From contig CAWFYC010000032.1 in the NCBI GenBank assembly GCA_963819855.1, positions 1-64,000 of the forward strand: a DNA stretch of 64,000 nt, in the 5' to 3' direction. Positions 16,973 to 27,070 of the stretch are shown one piece after another. Each line of letters opens with the position of its first letter. Position 1 is the stretch's first letter. The DNA is from JAMXLO01 sp963819855 (GTDB lineage: Bacteria > Pseudomonadota > Alphaproteobacteria > Acetobacterales > Acetobacteraceae). Under the pieces are notes generated by a model. The model saw only the letters and a list, made by a program, of their open reading frames with translations. It was not told the origin of the DNA and did no database searches. The position numbers and the translations under genes were made by a program.

Positions 16973-17620
16973 GATCCGTCGCGACCGATGCTGCCGCTTC
17001 CCGCGTGAGGTTGTACCGGGCGGCGTGTGCTTCTCGACGAGGTCCTCGAGCAGAGCCGGGAGGTGCGTCAAGGGCTCGCCCGAGCCGAGGCTCTGAGCCG
17101 CAACGCGGGCGCCTTCGCATACCAGGAACGCCTGGCTGGCGACCGCTTCAGGATCGCGCAAACCGGCATCACGGCACAATCTGGCAAGCCGCTCGCGGAT
17201 CGCGGACTTGTGCTCTCTGATGACCTGACGCGCGGGATGGTTCTGATCCGGCAGTTCGACCGCGGCATTCGCAAGCGCACACCCCCGACCGGCTTCGCGG
17301 ATGAACCATTGGCCAATATGCTGCAACCACGCCGTCAGCTCACCTTTCGGGTCGCCAGGGTGCGCGGCGGCAATCGCGTCCCATTCCGCGTCGATCTCGG
17401 CCGCGACTCCCCGCAGGCATGCCGCCACCAGTTCGTCCTTGGAGGCGAAGTGCCGGTAGAGCGTCATCTTGTTGGTGCCTGCCGCCTCGGCGATCGCGTC
17501 AACGCCGACAGCGTGGATGCCGCGGTGGTAGAACAACTCGCGCGCGACCGCGAGGATGCGCTCGCGTGGCGGCACTGGGGCGTGCGAAGCGGCGGCGGAC
17601 GCGGCGCTTGGCGCGACCAT
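16970..17620 (-). CDS. TetR family repressor, divergent from the RND pump
   Basis: 216 residues. The TetR helix-turn-helix (ERILAVARELFYHRGIHAVG then IAEAAGTNKMTLYRHFASKDEL) covers residues about 19-65; the C-terminal half is the ligand domain. It is divergent from the RND transporter gene at 17741, with a large palindrome between them at 17644-17682. This arrangement predicts repression of the pump and autoregulation, relieved by a pump substrate. An Ala-rich stretch precedes the domain, so a later start is possible. Confidence 0.92.
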   Translation of the reverse strand: MVAPSAASAAASHAPVPPRERILAVARELFYHRGIHAVGVDAIAEAAGTNKMTLYRHFASKDELVAACLRGVAAEIDAEWDAIAAAHPGDPKGELTAWLQHIGQWFIREAGRGCALANAAVELPDQNHPARQVIREHKSAIRERLARLCRDAGLRDPEAVASQAFLVCEGARVAAQSLGSGEPLTHLPALLEDLVEKHTPPGTTSRGKRQHRSRRI

Positions 17621-17643
17621 GGCGACGGGCTCCCGATTATGTT

Positions 17644-17682
17644 ACTGACCGGTCACACCTAAACGGGGTGTTACTGGTCAGT
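17644..17682. promoter_or_regulatory. Palindromic TetR-type operator
   Basis: ACTGACC (17644-17650) pairs with GGTCAGT (17676-17682). Including inner bases the half-sites match over about 15 positions with two mismatches (ACTGACCgGTcACACC against ACTGACCaGTaACACC). It lies between the divergent tetR and RND start codons, where it can control both promoters. Confidence 0.75.
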
Positions 17683-17740
17683 CCCGCCCATATAGGGCCA
17701 AGCCAAACTGATTGCCACCCCGTTCGCAAGGCACACCCAA

Positions 17741-20700
17741 ATGGTGAACTTCTTCATTCACCGGCCGATTTTCGCGGCTTCCATCGCCATCCTCATGGTG
17801 CTTGCCGGGGTGGTCGCGTACCGGTTCCTGCCGGTCGCGCAGCTTCCCGAGGTTACGCCGCCGCAGGTGGTGGTGACCACGACCTATCCGGGCGCCAGCG
17901 CCGAGGTGGTCGCCAACACCGTCACGACGCCGCTGGAACAGCAGATCAACGGTGTCGAGGGTATGGCCTACATGTCGTCGGTCAGCGCCGATGATGGCAG
18001 CTCCAACATCACCATCACGTTCAATGTCGGCTATCCGATCGATATCGCCGCGGTGGACGTGCAGAACCGCGTCGCCCAGGCGCAGGGCTCCCTACCGGCG
18101 ATCGTCAATCAGGCGGGCGTCACCGTCAGCAAGAAGAACCCGAACATCCTGCTGGGCGTGACGCTGTATTCGCCGGACAATTCTATCGATCTCGTCGATA
18201 TCAGCAACTATGCGTACCTGCAGCTCGTGGACCCGCTCAAGCGGTTGCCCGGTGTGGGCGACGTGAACATCTTCGGCGAGCGCCGGTATTCGATGCGAGT
18301 CTGGCTCGACCCCGACAAGCTGGCCAAGCTAGGGATCACCGCGACCGACGTGCAGAGCGCCATTGCCGAGCAGAACGTGCAGGTCGTTGCGGGCAAGCTT
18401 GGGCAGTCGCCCGCGCCGGCCGGCACCATGTTCGAATATCAGGTGAACGCGACCGGCCGGCTGAGCGATCCCGCACAGTTCGACGACATCGTCGTCCGCG
18501 CCGGGACCGGAAGCGAAGCCGTGGTCCACCTGCGGGACGTCGCGCGCGTCGAGCTCGGGGCTTTGCAGTACACGTCGGGCGCGCGCCTGAATGATAAGCC
18601 CACCGTGTTCATCGCCGTTTATCAGACGCCTGGATCGAACTCCCTGCAAGTCGAGCGCGAGGTGAAGGCCGAGATGGCGCAGCTCGGCCAGCGCTTCCCC
18701 GCGGGCCTCGCCTGGCGGATCCCCTATGACACGACGATGTTCGTCTCTGCCTCGATGCACGACGTAATGGTGACGCTAGCCGAGGCGCTCGCGCTGGTTA
18801 TCGCGGTGGTGTTTCTGTTCCTGCAAAGCTGGCGCACCACGGTTATTCCCGCGATCGCCATCCCGGTCTCGCTGATCTTCACGCTGGCCGTCATGCTGGC
18901 CGCGGGTTTTTCGCTCAACATAGTGAGCATGCTCGGCATGGTGCTGGCAATCGGGCTCGTCGTCGACGATGCGATCGTCGTGGTCGAGAACGTGGAACGT
19001 CAGCTCGAACGTGGGCTTTCGCCGGTGCAGGCAGCAACGGCCGCCATGAAGGAGGTCACCGGTCCGATCATCGCGACGATGGCCGTGCTGATGGCGGTCT
19101 TTGTCCCGGTTGCGTTTCTGCCGGGCGTCACCGGCCGGCTCTACAACCAGTTTGCCCTGACGATTGCGATCTCCGTCGGCATTTCCGCCTTCAATTCGCT
19201 GACGCTCAGCCCGGCCCTCTCCGCGGTGCTCCTGCGCCATCGTCCAGCCGCGCGCTTCTTCCTGTTCCGCGGCTTCAATTCCGGCTTCACGCGCGCCGCA
19301 GAGGCTTATGCGCGGGGCGTCCGGTGGGTGATCGCAGCGCGGTGGGGTGCGCTTGCCCTGTTCGCCGGCGCGCTGGTGATCAGCTATGGCCTCTACTCGC
19401 GCATCCCGGCCGGATTCCTGCCGGTCGAGGACCAGGGCTACTTCTTCGCGGTGATCCAACTTCCCGACGGCGCGTCGCTGCAGCGGACAGAGCAGGTGGC
19501 GGAGCAGGTGCGGAAGATCCTGGCCGCGCAACCTGGGGTGCAGGATGTGGTGCCGGTCACCGGAACGAATTTTTTGACTGGCGCCAGTCAGTCGAACGCC
19601 GGGGTGGAATTCGCCATTCTGAAGCCGTGGAGTGAGCGCGGCGCCAAACTCGGCGCTGCACACATTCTCGAAGCCGTGCGCCCGAAACTGCTGGCGATCT
19701 CCGATGCGATCAGCCTCAGCTTCGACCCGCCGTCGATCCCCGGCATTTCCACCACCGGCGGCTTCGAATTCGAAGTTGAGGACCTGACGGGGCACGGCCC
19801 GCAGGCGTTGAACGATGCGACCCAGGCGCTGCTGGCAAAAGCGCGCCAACAGCCCGAGCTCGACCCGCATCAGCTCTTCACCACCTTCGGCACCTCGACG
19901 CCCGAGTACAAGTACGACCTCGATCGGACCAAGGTGAAGCTTCTCGGGCTCAATCTATCGGACGTCTTCAACACGCTGCAGATCTATCTGGGCTCGCTCT
20001 ACGTGAACGACTTCAATCTGTTCGGCCGGACCTTCAGGGTGACGATGCAGGCCGAACGGGATGCGCGCGCCAGCACCACGGATCTGTCGCGTCTTTATGT
20101 GCGCAACGCGGGCGGGCAGATGATCCCGCTCAATACCCTCGGCACGCTGCATCCGACGGTCGGGCCGGAATACGTGTCGCATTACAACGTCTATGGGTCT
20201 GCCCTGATCAATGGCGCACCCGCGCCGGGGTATAGTTCGGCACAGGCGATCGCCGCCATGCAGCGGGCGGCAGCCGAGGCGCTGCCGGCTGATTTCGGTT
20301 ACGAGTGGACCGGCATCGCGTACCAGGAGCTCAAAGCGGGCTCGACCGCGGCGATCGTGTTCGGCCTCGCTTTGGTGTTCGTGTTCCTGGTGCTGGCGGC
20401 GCAGTACGAAAGCTGGTCGATGCCGTTCATGGTGATCCTGTCGGTGCCGCTCGCGCTGTTCGGCGCGGTGCTGGCGCTGTGGCTCCGCGGCATGCAGCTC
20501 GACGTATATTCGGAAATCGGTCTCGTCATGCTGATCGGGCTGGCCGCGAAGAATGCGATCCTGATCGTGGAGTTCGCCAAGCAGCTGCGCGAGGGCGGCA
20601 AGGGTATTGTGGAGGCGGCGATGGAGGCAGGGCGGCTGCGGCTGCGGCCGATTCTGATGACGGCCTTCGCCTTCATTCTCGGCACCGTGCCGCTGATGGT

Positions 20701-20896
20701 GGCCTCCGGTGCCGGGGCGGGCAGCCGGCAGTCGATCGGCACCACGGTCGTGGGCGGCATGTTGGCGGCGACGATTTTGGGGCTTGCCCTCGTGCCGGTG
20801 TTCTACGCGGTCATCGAACGGCTGCGCGAAGGCGGGACCTTGAAGCATGAACAGTCCGTCGGTCAGCGCCGTCTCGAAGGCGCTACCAGTGATTGA
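17741..20896 (+). CDS. RND (HAE1) multidrug efflux transporter, inner-membrane subunit
   Basis: 1051 residues, full length for the AcrB/MexF class. It opens with MVNFFIHRPIFAASIAILMV as typical, has YPGASAEVV in the porter domain, and carries the proton-relay Asp pair in helix 4 (GLVVDDAIVVVEN). The C-terminal half repeats the architecture (QYESWSMPFMVILSVP, GLAAKNAILIVEFA). It pumps lipophilic compounds across the envelope with an adaptor and an outer-membrane channel. The adaptor gene follows by 18 bp, an order reversed from the common adaptor-first layout. No outer-membrane factor gene is adjacent, so a channel encoded elsewhere must be shared. Confidence 0.96.
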   Translation: MVNFFIHRPIFAASIAILMVLAGVVAYRFLPVAQLPEVTPPQVVVTTTYPGASAEVVANTVTTPLEQQINGVEGMAYMSSVSADDGSSNITITFNVGYPIDIAAVDVQNRVAQAQGSLPAIVNQAGVTVSKKNPNILLGVTLYSPDNSIDLVDISNYAYLQLVDPLKRLPGVGDVNIFGERRYSMRVWLDPDKLAKLGITATDVQSAIAEQNVQVVAGKLGQSPAPAGTMFEYQVNATGRLSDPAQFDDIVVRAGTGSEAVVHLRDVARVELGALQYTSGARLNDKPTVFIAVYQTPGSNSLQVEREVKAEMAQLGQRFPAGLAWRIPYDTTMFVSASMHDVMVTLAEALALVIAVVFLFLQSWRTTVIPAIAIPVSLIFTLAVMLAAGFSLNIVSMLGMVLAIGLVVDDAIVVVENVERQLERGLSPVQAATAAMKEVTGPIIATMAVLMAVFVPVAFLPGVTGRLYNQFALTIAISVGISAFNSLTLSPALSAVLLRHRPAARFFLFRGFNSGFTRAAEAYARGVRWVIAARWGALALFAGALVISYGLYSRIPAGFLPVEDQGYFFAVIQLPDGASLQRTEQVAEQVRKILAAQPGVQDVVPVTGTNFLTGASQSNAGVEFAILKPWSERGAKLGAAHILEAVRPKLLAISDAISLSFDPPSIPGISTTGGFEFEVEDLTGHGPQALNDATQALLAKARQQPELDPHQLFTTFGTSTPEYKYDLDRTKVKLLGLNLSDVFNTLQIYLGSLYVNDFNLFGRTFRVTMQAERDARASTTDLSRLYVRNAGGQMIPLNTLGTLHPTVGPEYVSHYNVYGSALINGAPAPGYSSAQAIAAMQRAAAEALPADFGYEWTGIAYQELKAGSTAAIVFGLALVFVFLVLAAQYESWSMPFMVILSVPLALFGAVLALWLRGMQLDVYSEIGLVMLIGLAAKNAILIVEFAKQLREGGKGIVEAAMEAGRLRLRPILMTAFAFILGTVPLMVASGAGAGSRQSIGTTVVGGMLAATILGLALVPVFYAVIERLREGGTLKHEQSVGQRRLEGATSD

Positions 20897-20914
20897 CCCC
20901 TGGAGGACGAAGTC

Positions 20915-22078
20915 ATGAGCTTTTCCCTGAAGAATATCGGACTGGGGACCGGCGCCCTCGCTCTCGTCGCCATCGGGGTCGCACTGCTGGCCAGCTCCAA
21001 CCACGGCGTCGCACGAGCCCCGGCGATGGTGAGCCCGCCTCCGATGCCAGTACCGGTGGCCGCGGTGGACCAGCGGACGGTGCCTGTCTATCTCGACTTC
21101 GTGGCCACGACGGAGGCGATCCGCAACGTCACGCTTGAGGCGAAAGTCACGGGGTACCTCGACTCCCGGCCGGTCGGCGACGGGGTGGACGTGCCACCAG
21201 GCCAACTTCTGTATCAGATCGACCCGCGCGATTATCAGGCGGCACTTGATCAGGCGAGCGCGCAGTCACGCCGCGACGCTGCCGCCTACGATTATTCGCG
21301 CGTCTCGCAACACCGCACCGCAGAGCTGAGCAGGGACGGATGGGCGACGCAGGACGCGTTCGACCAGACGACAAGTACGCTCAATCAATCGCAGGCGACA
21401 CTCGCCGCCGATGCGGCGGCGGTTGAGGCGGCGAAGCTCAATCTGGGGTACACCGAGATTACGGCGCCGTTCGCGGGTCGCCTCGGGCGGAGCCTCGTGC
21501 ACGAGGGCACACTGATCAATGCCGCGGGCACCCAGCTCAATACGCTGGTGCAGCTCGATCCGATCTACGTCACGTTCAATCCGAGCGAGACCGACCTCGA
21601 TCGCCTCGGCGATTACCGGGCCAAGTCGATCCCGGCGGAGGTGACGATTCCGGACCAGGACGGGAAGCGCTACGAGGGGACCCTGACCTTCCTCGACAAC
21701 ACGGTGGACCGGAACACCGGCACCATCGTGGCACGGGCCACCATCGCCAATCCGGACCACAGCCTGCTGCCCGGCGAGTTCGTGCATGTGCGTCTGCACG
21801 TGGCTGATCGGCCGGACACGCTGCTGGTGCCGCAGGTGGCCCTGGGTTCGAGCCAGCTCGGCAAGTACGTCTACATCGCGGATAACGGCAAGGCAGAGCA
21901 GCGGATGGTTTCGATCGGCGCGACCTATGGCGATCGCATTGTTGTCACCAAGGGCGTCGCGGGGGGCGACGCGGTGATTGTCGGCAATCTGCAAAAGATC
22001 GCTCCCGGCGCCCCGGTACGGCCCATCGCCGAACCACGGCAGGCGTTCAATGGAACTTCGGCTCAACCCGGCCTCTGA
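20915..22078 (+). CDS. RND efflux periplasmic adaptor (membrane fusion protein)
   Basis: 387 residues; ATG preceded by GGAGGA at 20902. An N-terminal hydrophobic segment (residues about 10-28) anchors or exports it. It has the split lipoyl domain (LEAKVTGYLDSRPV and LGYTEITAPFAGRLGR), an alpha-helical hairpin between the two halves, and beta-barrel and membrane-proximal domains (RYEGTLTFLDNTVDRNTGT, DTLLVPQVALG). These features define AcrA/MexE-like adaptors. No lipobox Cys is seen after the signal. It is co-transcribed with the pump and its partner in the tripartite complex. Confidence 0.94.
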   Translation: MSFSLKNIGLGTGALALVAIGVALLASSNHGVARAPAMVSPPPMPVPVAAVDQRTVPVYLDFVATTEAIRNVTLEAKVTGYLDSRPVGDGVDVPPGQLLYQIDPRDYQAALDQASAQSRRDAAAYDYSRVSQHRTAELSRDGWATQDAFDQTTSTLNQSQATLAADAAAVEAAKLNLGYTEITAPFAGRLGRSLVHEGTLINAAGTQLNTLVQLDPIYVTFNPSETDLDRLGDYRAKSIPAEVTIPDQDGKRYEGTLTFLDNTVDRNTGTIVARATIANPDHSLLPGEFVHVRLHVADRPDTLLVPQVALGSSQLGKYVYIADNGKAEQRMVSIGATYGDRIVVTKGVAGGDAVIVGNLQKIAPGAPVRPIAEPRQAFNGTSAQPGL

Positions 22079-22130
22079 CTGAGGGTGGAACGGCCTGAAG
22101 GGGTGGAAACCGATCGTTCGCCCTTGCAAG

Positions 22131-25100
22131 TTATGGTTTGCGCGGCAGCCGTATCGTGAACTCGCTGTAGTCGCCGACCTTGCTGTCCACAGCGATGCTG
22201 CCGCCATGCTGCTGCGTCACAATGTCGTAGGTGATTGACAAGCCCAAGCCGGTGCCCTCGCCGGTCGGCTTGGTGGTGAAGAACGGCTGGAACAGCTTGT
22301 CCCTGATGTCGGCCGGAATGCCGGTGCCATTGTCCCGCACACGAATTTCGACCGCGTCGCCCGTGCCGCGGGTGGTGACCTTCAGCATCGGCACGAACCT
22401 GGCGTCCCCGTCGCTACGCGCCCGCCTCGTGACCGCGTAGAAGCCATTGGCGAAGATGTTCAGAAACACCCGTGTCATGTCCTGAGGGTTGACCTCAATC
22501 GCGGCGATACCTTCGCCGAAGTCCCGTTCCAGCGTAATGTTGAAACTCTGATCCTGCGCACGGGCGCCGTGATAGGCGAGGTTCAGCGCCTCTTCGATCA
22601 GCGCGTTTAGATCGACCATGCGTCGTTCGCCCGAGGACCCGCGCGAGTGTTCCAGCATCGCCTTCACGATGCCGTCGGCACGTTTGCCGTGCTCGGTGAT
22701 TTTGTCCAGGTTGCTGGTCAGCATGGCGGACACGTCATCGATCTCTCCGCGCTGCTCTTCGGTCAGCACGGCGAAACCCGGCGCGGCGGTCTCCTTCAGT
22801 TCCGCCAACAGATCCACCGACAGAGCGGCGAAGTTGTTGACGAAGTTGAGCGGGTTCTTGATCTCGTGCGCGATGCCAGCCGTGAGCTGGCCGAGCGAGG
22901 CCATCTTTTCCGCCTGGATCAGGTTGGCCTGCGCCGCCTTCAGGTCACGCAGGGCCGCCTCTGCCGCGTCGCGTGCGGCACGGATCTCCGCCTCGCTGCG
23001 CTTGCGCTCTGTGATGTCGGAGAACATCAGCACAAAGCCGCCGTCCGGCACAGGGTTGCGGCGGATTTCCAGCATGCGCCCGTCGGGGCGCATGCGCTCA
23101 TAAACGCTGGGCTTGTCTGTGCTAGTAACCAGCACCCGAAGCTGCTCTTCCGCTTCGCGCCCCGAACCGAAGTCGCCGCGCGCGGCGAGGAAGCTGAGAT
23201 GTTCCTCGTAAGTGTGGTGCTGTTCGAGCAGATCATCGGGGAGGTCGAACATTTCCTGGAAGTGGCGGTTCCAAGCCACCAAGCGGGGCGTCTCGTTGAA
23301 CAGGGCGACGCCATCTCCCATATTCTCGAAGGTGATGCGGAGTTCTTCCTGGCGCTGGCGGATTTCGTTCAACAGCCGGGCATTCTCCATGGCGATCACT
23401 GCTTGGGCGGCGAAGTTCTGCAATAGCACTATCTGCTTGTCGGAAAACTGGCGGACTTCCCGCCGGTAAATGACAAAGTGGCCGAGATACACATTGTCTT
23501 TGCGCAGCGGGACCGCGAGCAGCGTGCGGGCGCGGCCCAACTCAACGAGAGCGCGACGGAGCGGGTTGCTAGACCGATAGGCCCGATCCTTTGCAGCATC
23601 CGCGATATGTACCATGGGCTCGCCACTAAGTAGACGATCGTACACGCCGCCCGGGTCCACCGGATGCGGCGCCCGCATCAAATACTCGGCAAATGCCGGC
23701 GCCACCCCACGGAGCGCGACCGCATGACCTCGTTTCCCATCATAGGTCCAAAGGATACCGAAAGCGGCGTTGCACAACCCCAAAGCTTTGTCGAGCATCG
23801 CCTCGAACACCGGCGCAAGATTGCCGGGGGAGGCGTTTATGACCTGCAAAACCTCGGCAGTCGCAGTCTGCTGTTCAAGCGCCTCCCGTTGCTCGTCGAT
23901 CAACCGCGCGTTCTCGATCGCGATCACGGCCTGGGCCGCGAAGCTCTGCAACAACGAGACCAGATTGGGCTCAAATGGGCGCACGTGACCGCGATATGCG
24001 GCAATGATGCCCAGCAATCGTTGGTCCTTGCGCAGGGCGACCACGGCATAGCTATGTGCCCCGCCGAGATCAACCAGAGCACGAATGCGCGGGTCGCCCT
24101 TGCGGTAAAGATCGGTATCGGCAAGGTCGTCGAAGAGGATCAGGTCCTCGCCGCGCTCGATGCGGCCGAGTGCGCTCTCTGGGTCAGGGTGCGGCGGAGC
24201 GCGCAGAAACTCGATCAAGTCGGGACCGACGCCATGCGTCGCCACAACATCGTATTGCTCGCCAACATACGCGGCCATGAGGCCGAACGCGGCATCGCAT
24301 AGCCGCGTTGCCTTCCCCAACATCGCATCGAACACCGGCACGAGATCGCCGGGAGAGGCGTTGATGACTGCCAGCACTTCGGCAGTCGCGGTTTGCTGCT
24401 CCAACGCCTCGCGCGTCTCGGTGATCAGCCGCGCGTTCTCCATCGCGATCACCGCCTGGGCCGCGAAGTTCTGAACCAACTCGACTTCTTTCTCCGTGAA
24501 GGCCCGCACCTCTCGGCGGAAGATAGTCAGAAATCCGAGAAGCTCTCTGTCCTTGCGCAACGCAACCCACATCACGGTGCGGGCACCCACCTGATCAACA
24601 AAGAACAGCGTGGGACGAAATCCGACGCGGTATCCATCCTGTTGCTTGGCGTCTAGCAGATGGATAACATCCTCACCACTCGCGATCCGTCCGGTCGGTT
24701 GACCTACCGCCGGAGGTCTATCAACAAGTAGCACCTCTTGCTCTGCCGTCAGCCCGTGCGTCGCGACAGCGCGCATGATCTGTCCATCATACGTGTGAAG
24801 GGTGCCGAAGGCGGAGCCGCACAGTCGGACCGCCTTCTCTAGAAGCGCATCGAACACCGGTGCCAGATTGCCAGGGTTGGCATTGATGACCCCCAATACC
24901 TCGGCTGTCGCTGTCTGCTGCTCCAATGCCTCGCGCTGCTCAGTGATCAGCCGCGTGTTCTCAATCGCAATTACCGCCTGATCGGCGAAGGTGCTGACGA
25001 GTTCGATTTGCCGGTCGGTGAACGGCTCTACTCGTTGTCGAGCGAGGAGAATGACGCCGATCACTTCGTTGTCACGTAGCAGAGGAACGCCAAGGGATGT

Positions 25101-26669
25101 ACGCTGCTTGCCTACCCAGATCGCATCTTCCGGGTAATTTGGTTCGGACGCTGCATCCTGGACATGGATGACGCGGCCTTCGTGGGCGGCCCTACCGGTG
25201 ACACCGTTTCGATCGATATTCATCGCTCCGCGCGATTGTCTGTCTGCCACGAAATCCGGCGGGAACCCAAGTTGCGCCACCGCTCGGAACAGATCGCCCT
25301 CACGGCGGGCGATTGCTGCCATTTCGGCGCCGCAGAGCCGCGCTGCCGTCTCGACCACCGTATCCAGCACCGGCTGCAAATCGAACGCCGAGCGGCTGAT
25401 GACCTTCAACACGTCGCTGGTGGCAGTCTGGTATTCCAGCGTTTCCTGAAGATCGCTTGTGCGGGTTTGCAGCGCGCGATACGTCTCGGCGCTGGTGATA
25501 GCGATCACCGCCTGCTCGGCAAATGTCTGGAGCAGCGCGACCTGTGTGTCGCTGAAGCCTCCAGGCTCCAATGCATTGAGCGCGATTGAACCGATGGCCG
25601 CACCGTCACGCAGCAGCGGAAGCGCCAACAGAGATCTCAAACCACTGTCTCGCACGACCTGAAGCAACTCGGGTTCATCATGGGCGTCACGGATATGGAT
25701 GATTTGAGCGTCGATAATGGCGCGGCAAGCGATCGATGCGCGTGACGGCGCCATTGGAAACAGCGACGAATATGCGCGGATGTCGGTTGGATCTTGACCA
25801 TACCAAGCCCGGGAGTGGATCAGTTCCCCATCGAACTCCAATAGTCCTGCGCCCTCTCCATTACAAAGCTCGCGAGCGCGCCGGACAATGAGGTTGAAGA
25901 CCGGCTGAGCGTCGCCTGGCGAAGCCGACATAACCTTTAGCACGTCGATGGTCGCCGACTGGTGTTCGATCCGCTCGCCGTATTCGCTGTTGCGCTGCGC
26001 CAGCTCCTCGGTGCGTTCCTGCAAAGCGCGATACGTCGCCGCGCTGGTGATCGCGATCACCGCCTGCTCGGCGAAAGTCTTCAGTAACTCGATCTGGCTG
26101 TCGGAGAAGCCGCCGCGCTCGCGACCCCCGAGGGCGAGCGCACCGAGTGCCACCTCCCCACGCATCAATGGCATCGCCACCACCGATTTATGCGTGAGGT
26201 TCCGTAAAGCAGGGTCAACGTTCGGTTCTGCCTCCAAATCGTCCACGATGATTAGCCTGCGCTCCAAGACCGCGAGGTCTATAGGCCAGCTTCGCACTGG
26301 TGCTTTGGGGTATGCCGCGATGAGCGCGTCACGGATCGCCGGGTCGTCGTCGATGCCCGTCGAAGCGCGATGGAGCAGAAGCCTACCGTCAAATTCAAGG
26401 ACGGTCGCGCCATAGCCTTCGCAGAGGTCGCGTGCGCGTTCAACGATCAAATCGAATACCGGTTGAGGATCGCCGGGTGAGGCGGACATTGCTCTCAGCA
26501 CGTCAAGGGTAGCAGCCTGATACTCGATCCGCTCGCCGAACTCGCTGTTGCGCGTGGTCAATGCCTCGGCCAGCGCGGCCTTCTCTGACAGTGCCGCGTC
26601 GAGCCTCTGTTGTAACGCTGCGATGATGCTCTGAGGATCAGTTGTCGCGCCGGTTTGTGGCACCGTCAT
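22131..26669 (-). CDS. Multi-GAF sensor histidine kinase (six GAF, one PAS)
   Basis: 1512 residues. After a short coiled coil come six tandem GAF modules with a period of about 173-179 residues. Each is introduced by a near-identical linker (ATIDVLKVMSASPGDAQPVF, ATAEVLQVINASPGNLAPVF) at residues about 54, 236, 415, 588, 761 and 935. A PAS domain lies at about 1105-1235 (FENMGDGVALFNETPRLVAWN). The HisKA-type region has LTAGIAHEIKNPLNFVNNF with His1268 as phosphoacceptor, then an HATPase_c domain with DNGTGIPADIRDKLFQPFFTTK and GTGLGLSI. No transmembrane helix is seen, so it is cytoplasmic. It overlaps the response regulator gene by 4 bp. Ligands are unknown. Confidence 0.95.
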   Translation of the reverse strand: MTVPQTGATTDPQSIIAALQQRLDAALSEKAALAEALTTRNSEFGERIEYQAATLDVLRAMSASPGDPQPVFDLIVERARDLCEGYGATVLEFDGRLLLHRASTGIDDDPAIRDALIAAYPKAPVRSWPIDLAVLERRLIIVDDLEAEPNVDPALRNLTHKSVVAMPLMRGEVALGALALGGRERGGFSDSQIELLKTFAEQAVIAITSAATYRALQERTEELAQRNSEYGERIEHQSATIDVLKVMSASPGDAQPVFNLIVRRARELCNGEGAGLLEFDGELIHSRAWYGQDPTDIRAYSSLFPMAPSRASIACRAIIDAQIIHIRDAHDEPELLQVVRDSGLRSLLALPLLRDGAAIGSIALNALEPGGFSDTQVALLQTFAEQAVIAITSAETYRALQTRTSDLQETLEYQTATSDVLKVISRSAFDLQPVLDTVVETAARLCGAEMAAIARREGDLFRAVAQLGFPPDFVADRQSRGAMNIDRNGVTGRAAHEGRVIHVQDAASEPNYPEDAIWVGKQRTSLGVPLLRDNEVIGVILLARQRVEPFTDRQIELVSTFADQAVIAIENTRLITEQREALEQQTATAEVLGVINANPGNLAPVFDALLEKAVRLCGSAFGTLHTYDGQIMRAVATHGLTAEQEVLLVDRPPAVGQPTGRIASGEDVIHLLDAKQQDGYRVGFRPTLFFVDQVGARTVMWVALRKDRELLGFLTIFRREVRAFTEKEVELVQNFAAQAVIAMENARLITETREALEQQTATAEVLAVINASPGDLVPVFDAMLGKATRLCDAAFGLMAAYVGEQYDVVATHGVGPDLIEFLRAPPHPDPESALGRIERGEDLILFDDLADTDLYRKGDPRIRALVDLGGAHSYAVVALRKDQRLLGIIAAYRGHVRPFEPNLVSLLQSFAAQAVIAIENARLIDEQREALEQQTATAEVLQVINASPGNLAPVFEAMLDKALGLCNAAFGILWTYDGKRGHAVALRGVAPAFAEYLMRAPHPVDPGGVYDRLLSGEPMVHIADAAKDRAYRSSNPLRRALVELGRARTLLAVPLRKDNVYLGHFVIYRREVRQFSDKQIVLLQNFAAQAVIAMENARLLNEIRQRQEELRITFENMGDGVALFNETPRLVAWNRHFQEMFDLPDDLLEQHHTYEEHLSFLAARGDFGSGREAEEQLRVLVTSTDKPSVYERMRPDGRMLEIRRNPVPDGGFVLMFSDITERKRSEAEIRAARDAAEAALRDLKAAQANLIQAEKMASLGQLTAGIAHEIKNPLNFVNNFAALSVDLLAELKETAAPGFAVLTEEQRGEIDDVSAMLTSNLDKITEHGKRADGIVKAMLEHSRGSSGERRMVDLNALIEEALNLAYHGARAQDQSFNITLERDFGEGIAAIEVNPQDMTRVFLNIFANGFYAVTRRARSDGDARFVPMLKVTTRGTGDAVEIRVRDNGTGIPADIRDKLFQPFFTTKPTGEGTGLGLSITYDIVTQQHGGSIAVDSKVGDYSEFTIRLPRKP

Positions 26670-27070
26670 GCGTCCCTCCGCATCGCCTCGGCCTGCACGG
26701 CCATGATGTCCCGTCTCAACTTAGGGAAATCCACCGGCTTGGTGAGGAACTGGTCAGCCCCGCGCTCCCGCGCCGTGCTCACCCTATCCGCGTCGTCATA
26801 GGCTGAGATCACTAATACCGGCAGTCCTGGTCTGAGCGCCTTCGCCTTGGGCAGCAGATCGCGCCCGCCGCGCATACCCGGCATGTCGATGTCCAAAAGC
26901 AGCAGGATGATCTCCTCGCCGGCACAGCCATCGAGCATGTTCGAGGCCGTTTTGCCGGAGCGGGCAAAGTCCAGCCGATAGAGACCCTCGCGCACTTGCC
27001 GACGAAGCTGCTGCCGGAACAGCGCCTCGACATCCGGCTCATCATCGACAACCAACCCCCGCACGGTCAT
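26666..27070 (-). CDS. Single-domain response regulator
   Basis: 134 residues, receiver domain only. The acidic pocket is VVDDEPD, the phosphorylation site is Asp60 in LLLLDIDMPGM, and Lys111 lies in FLTKPVDF. No output domain is present, so it acts through protein contacts or as a phosphorelay intermediate. Its stop codon overlaps the ATG of the downstream six-GAF kinase, which makes the two an obvious cognate pair. The start at 27070 has GGGACACTGCC upstream and no strong Shine-Dalgarno. Confidence 0.93.
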   Translation of the reverse strand: MTVRGLVVDDEPDVEALFRQQLRRQVREGLYRLDFARSGKTASNMLDGCAGEEIILLLLDIDMPGMRGGRDLLPKAKALRPGLPVLVISAYDDADRVSTARERGADQFLTKPVDFPKLRRDIMAVQAEAMRRDA

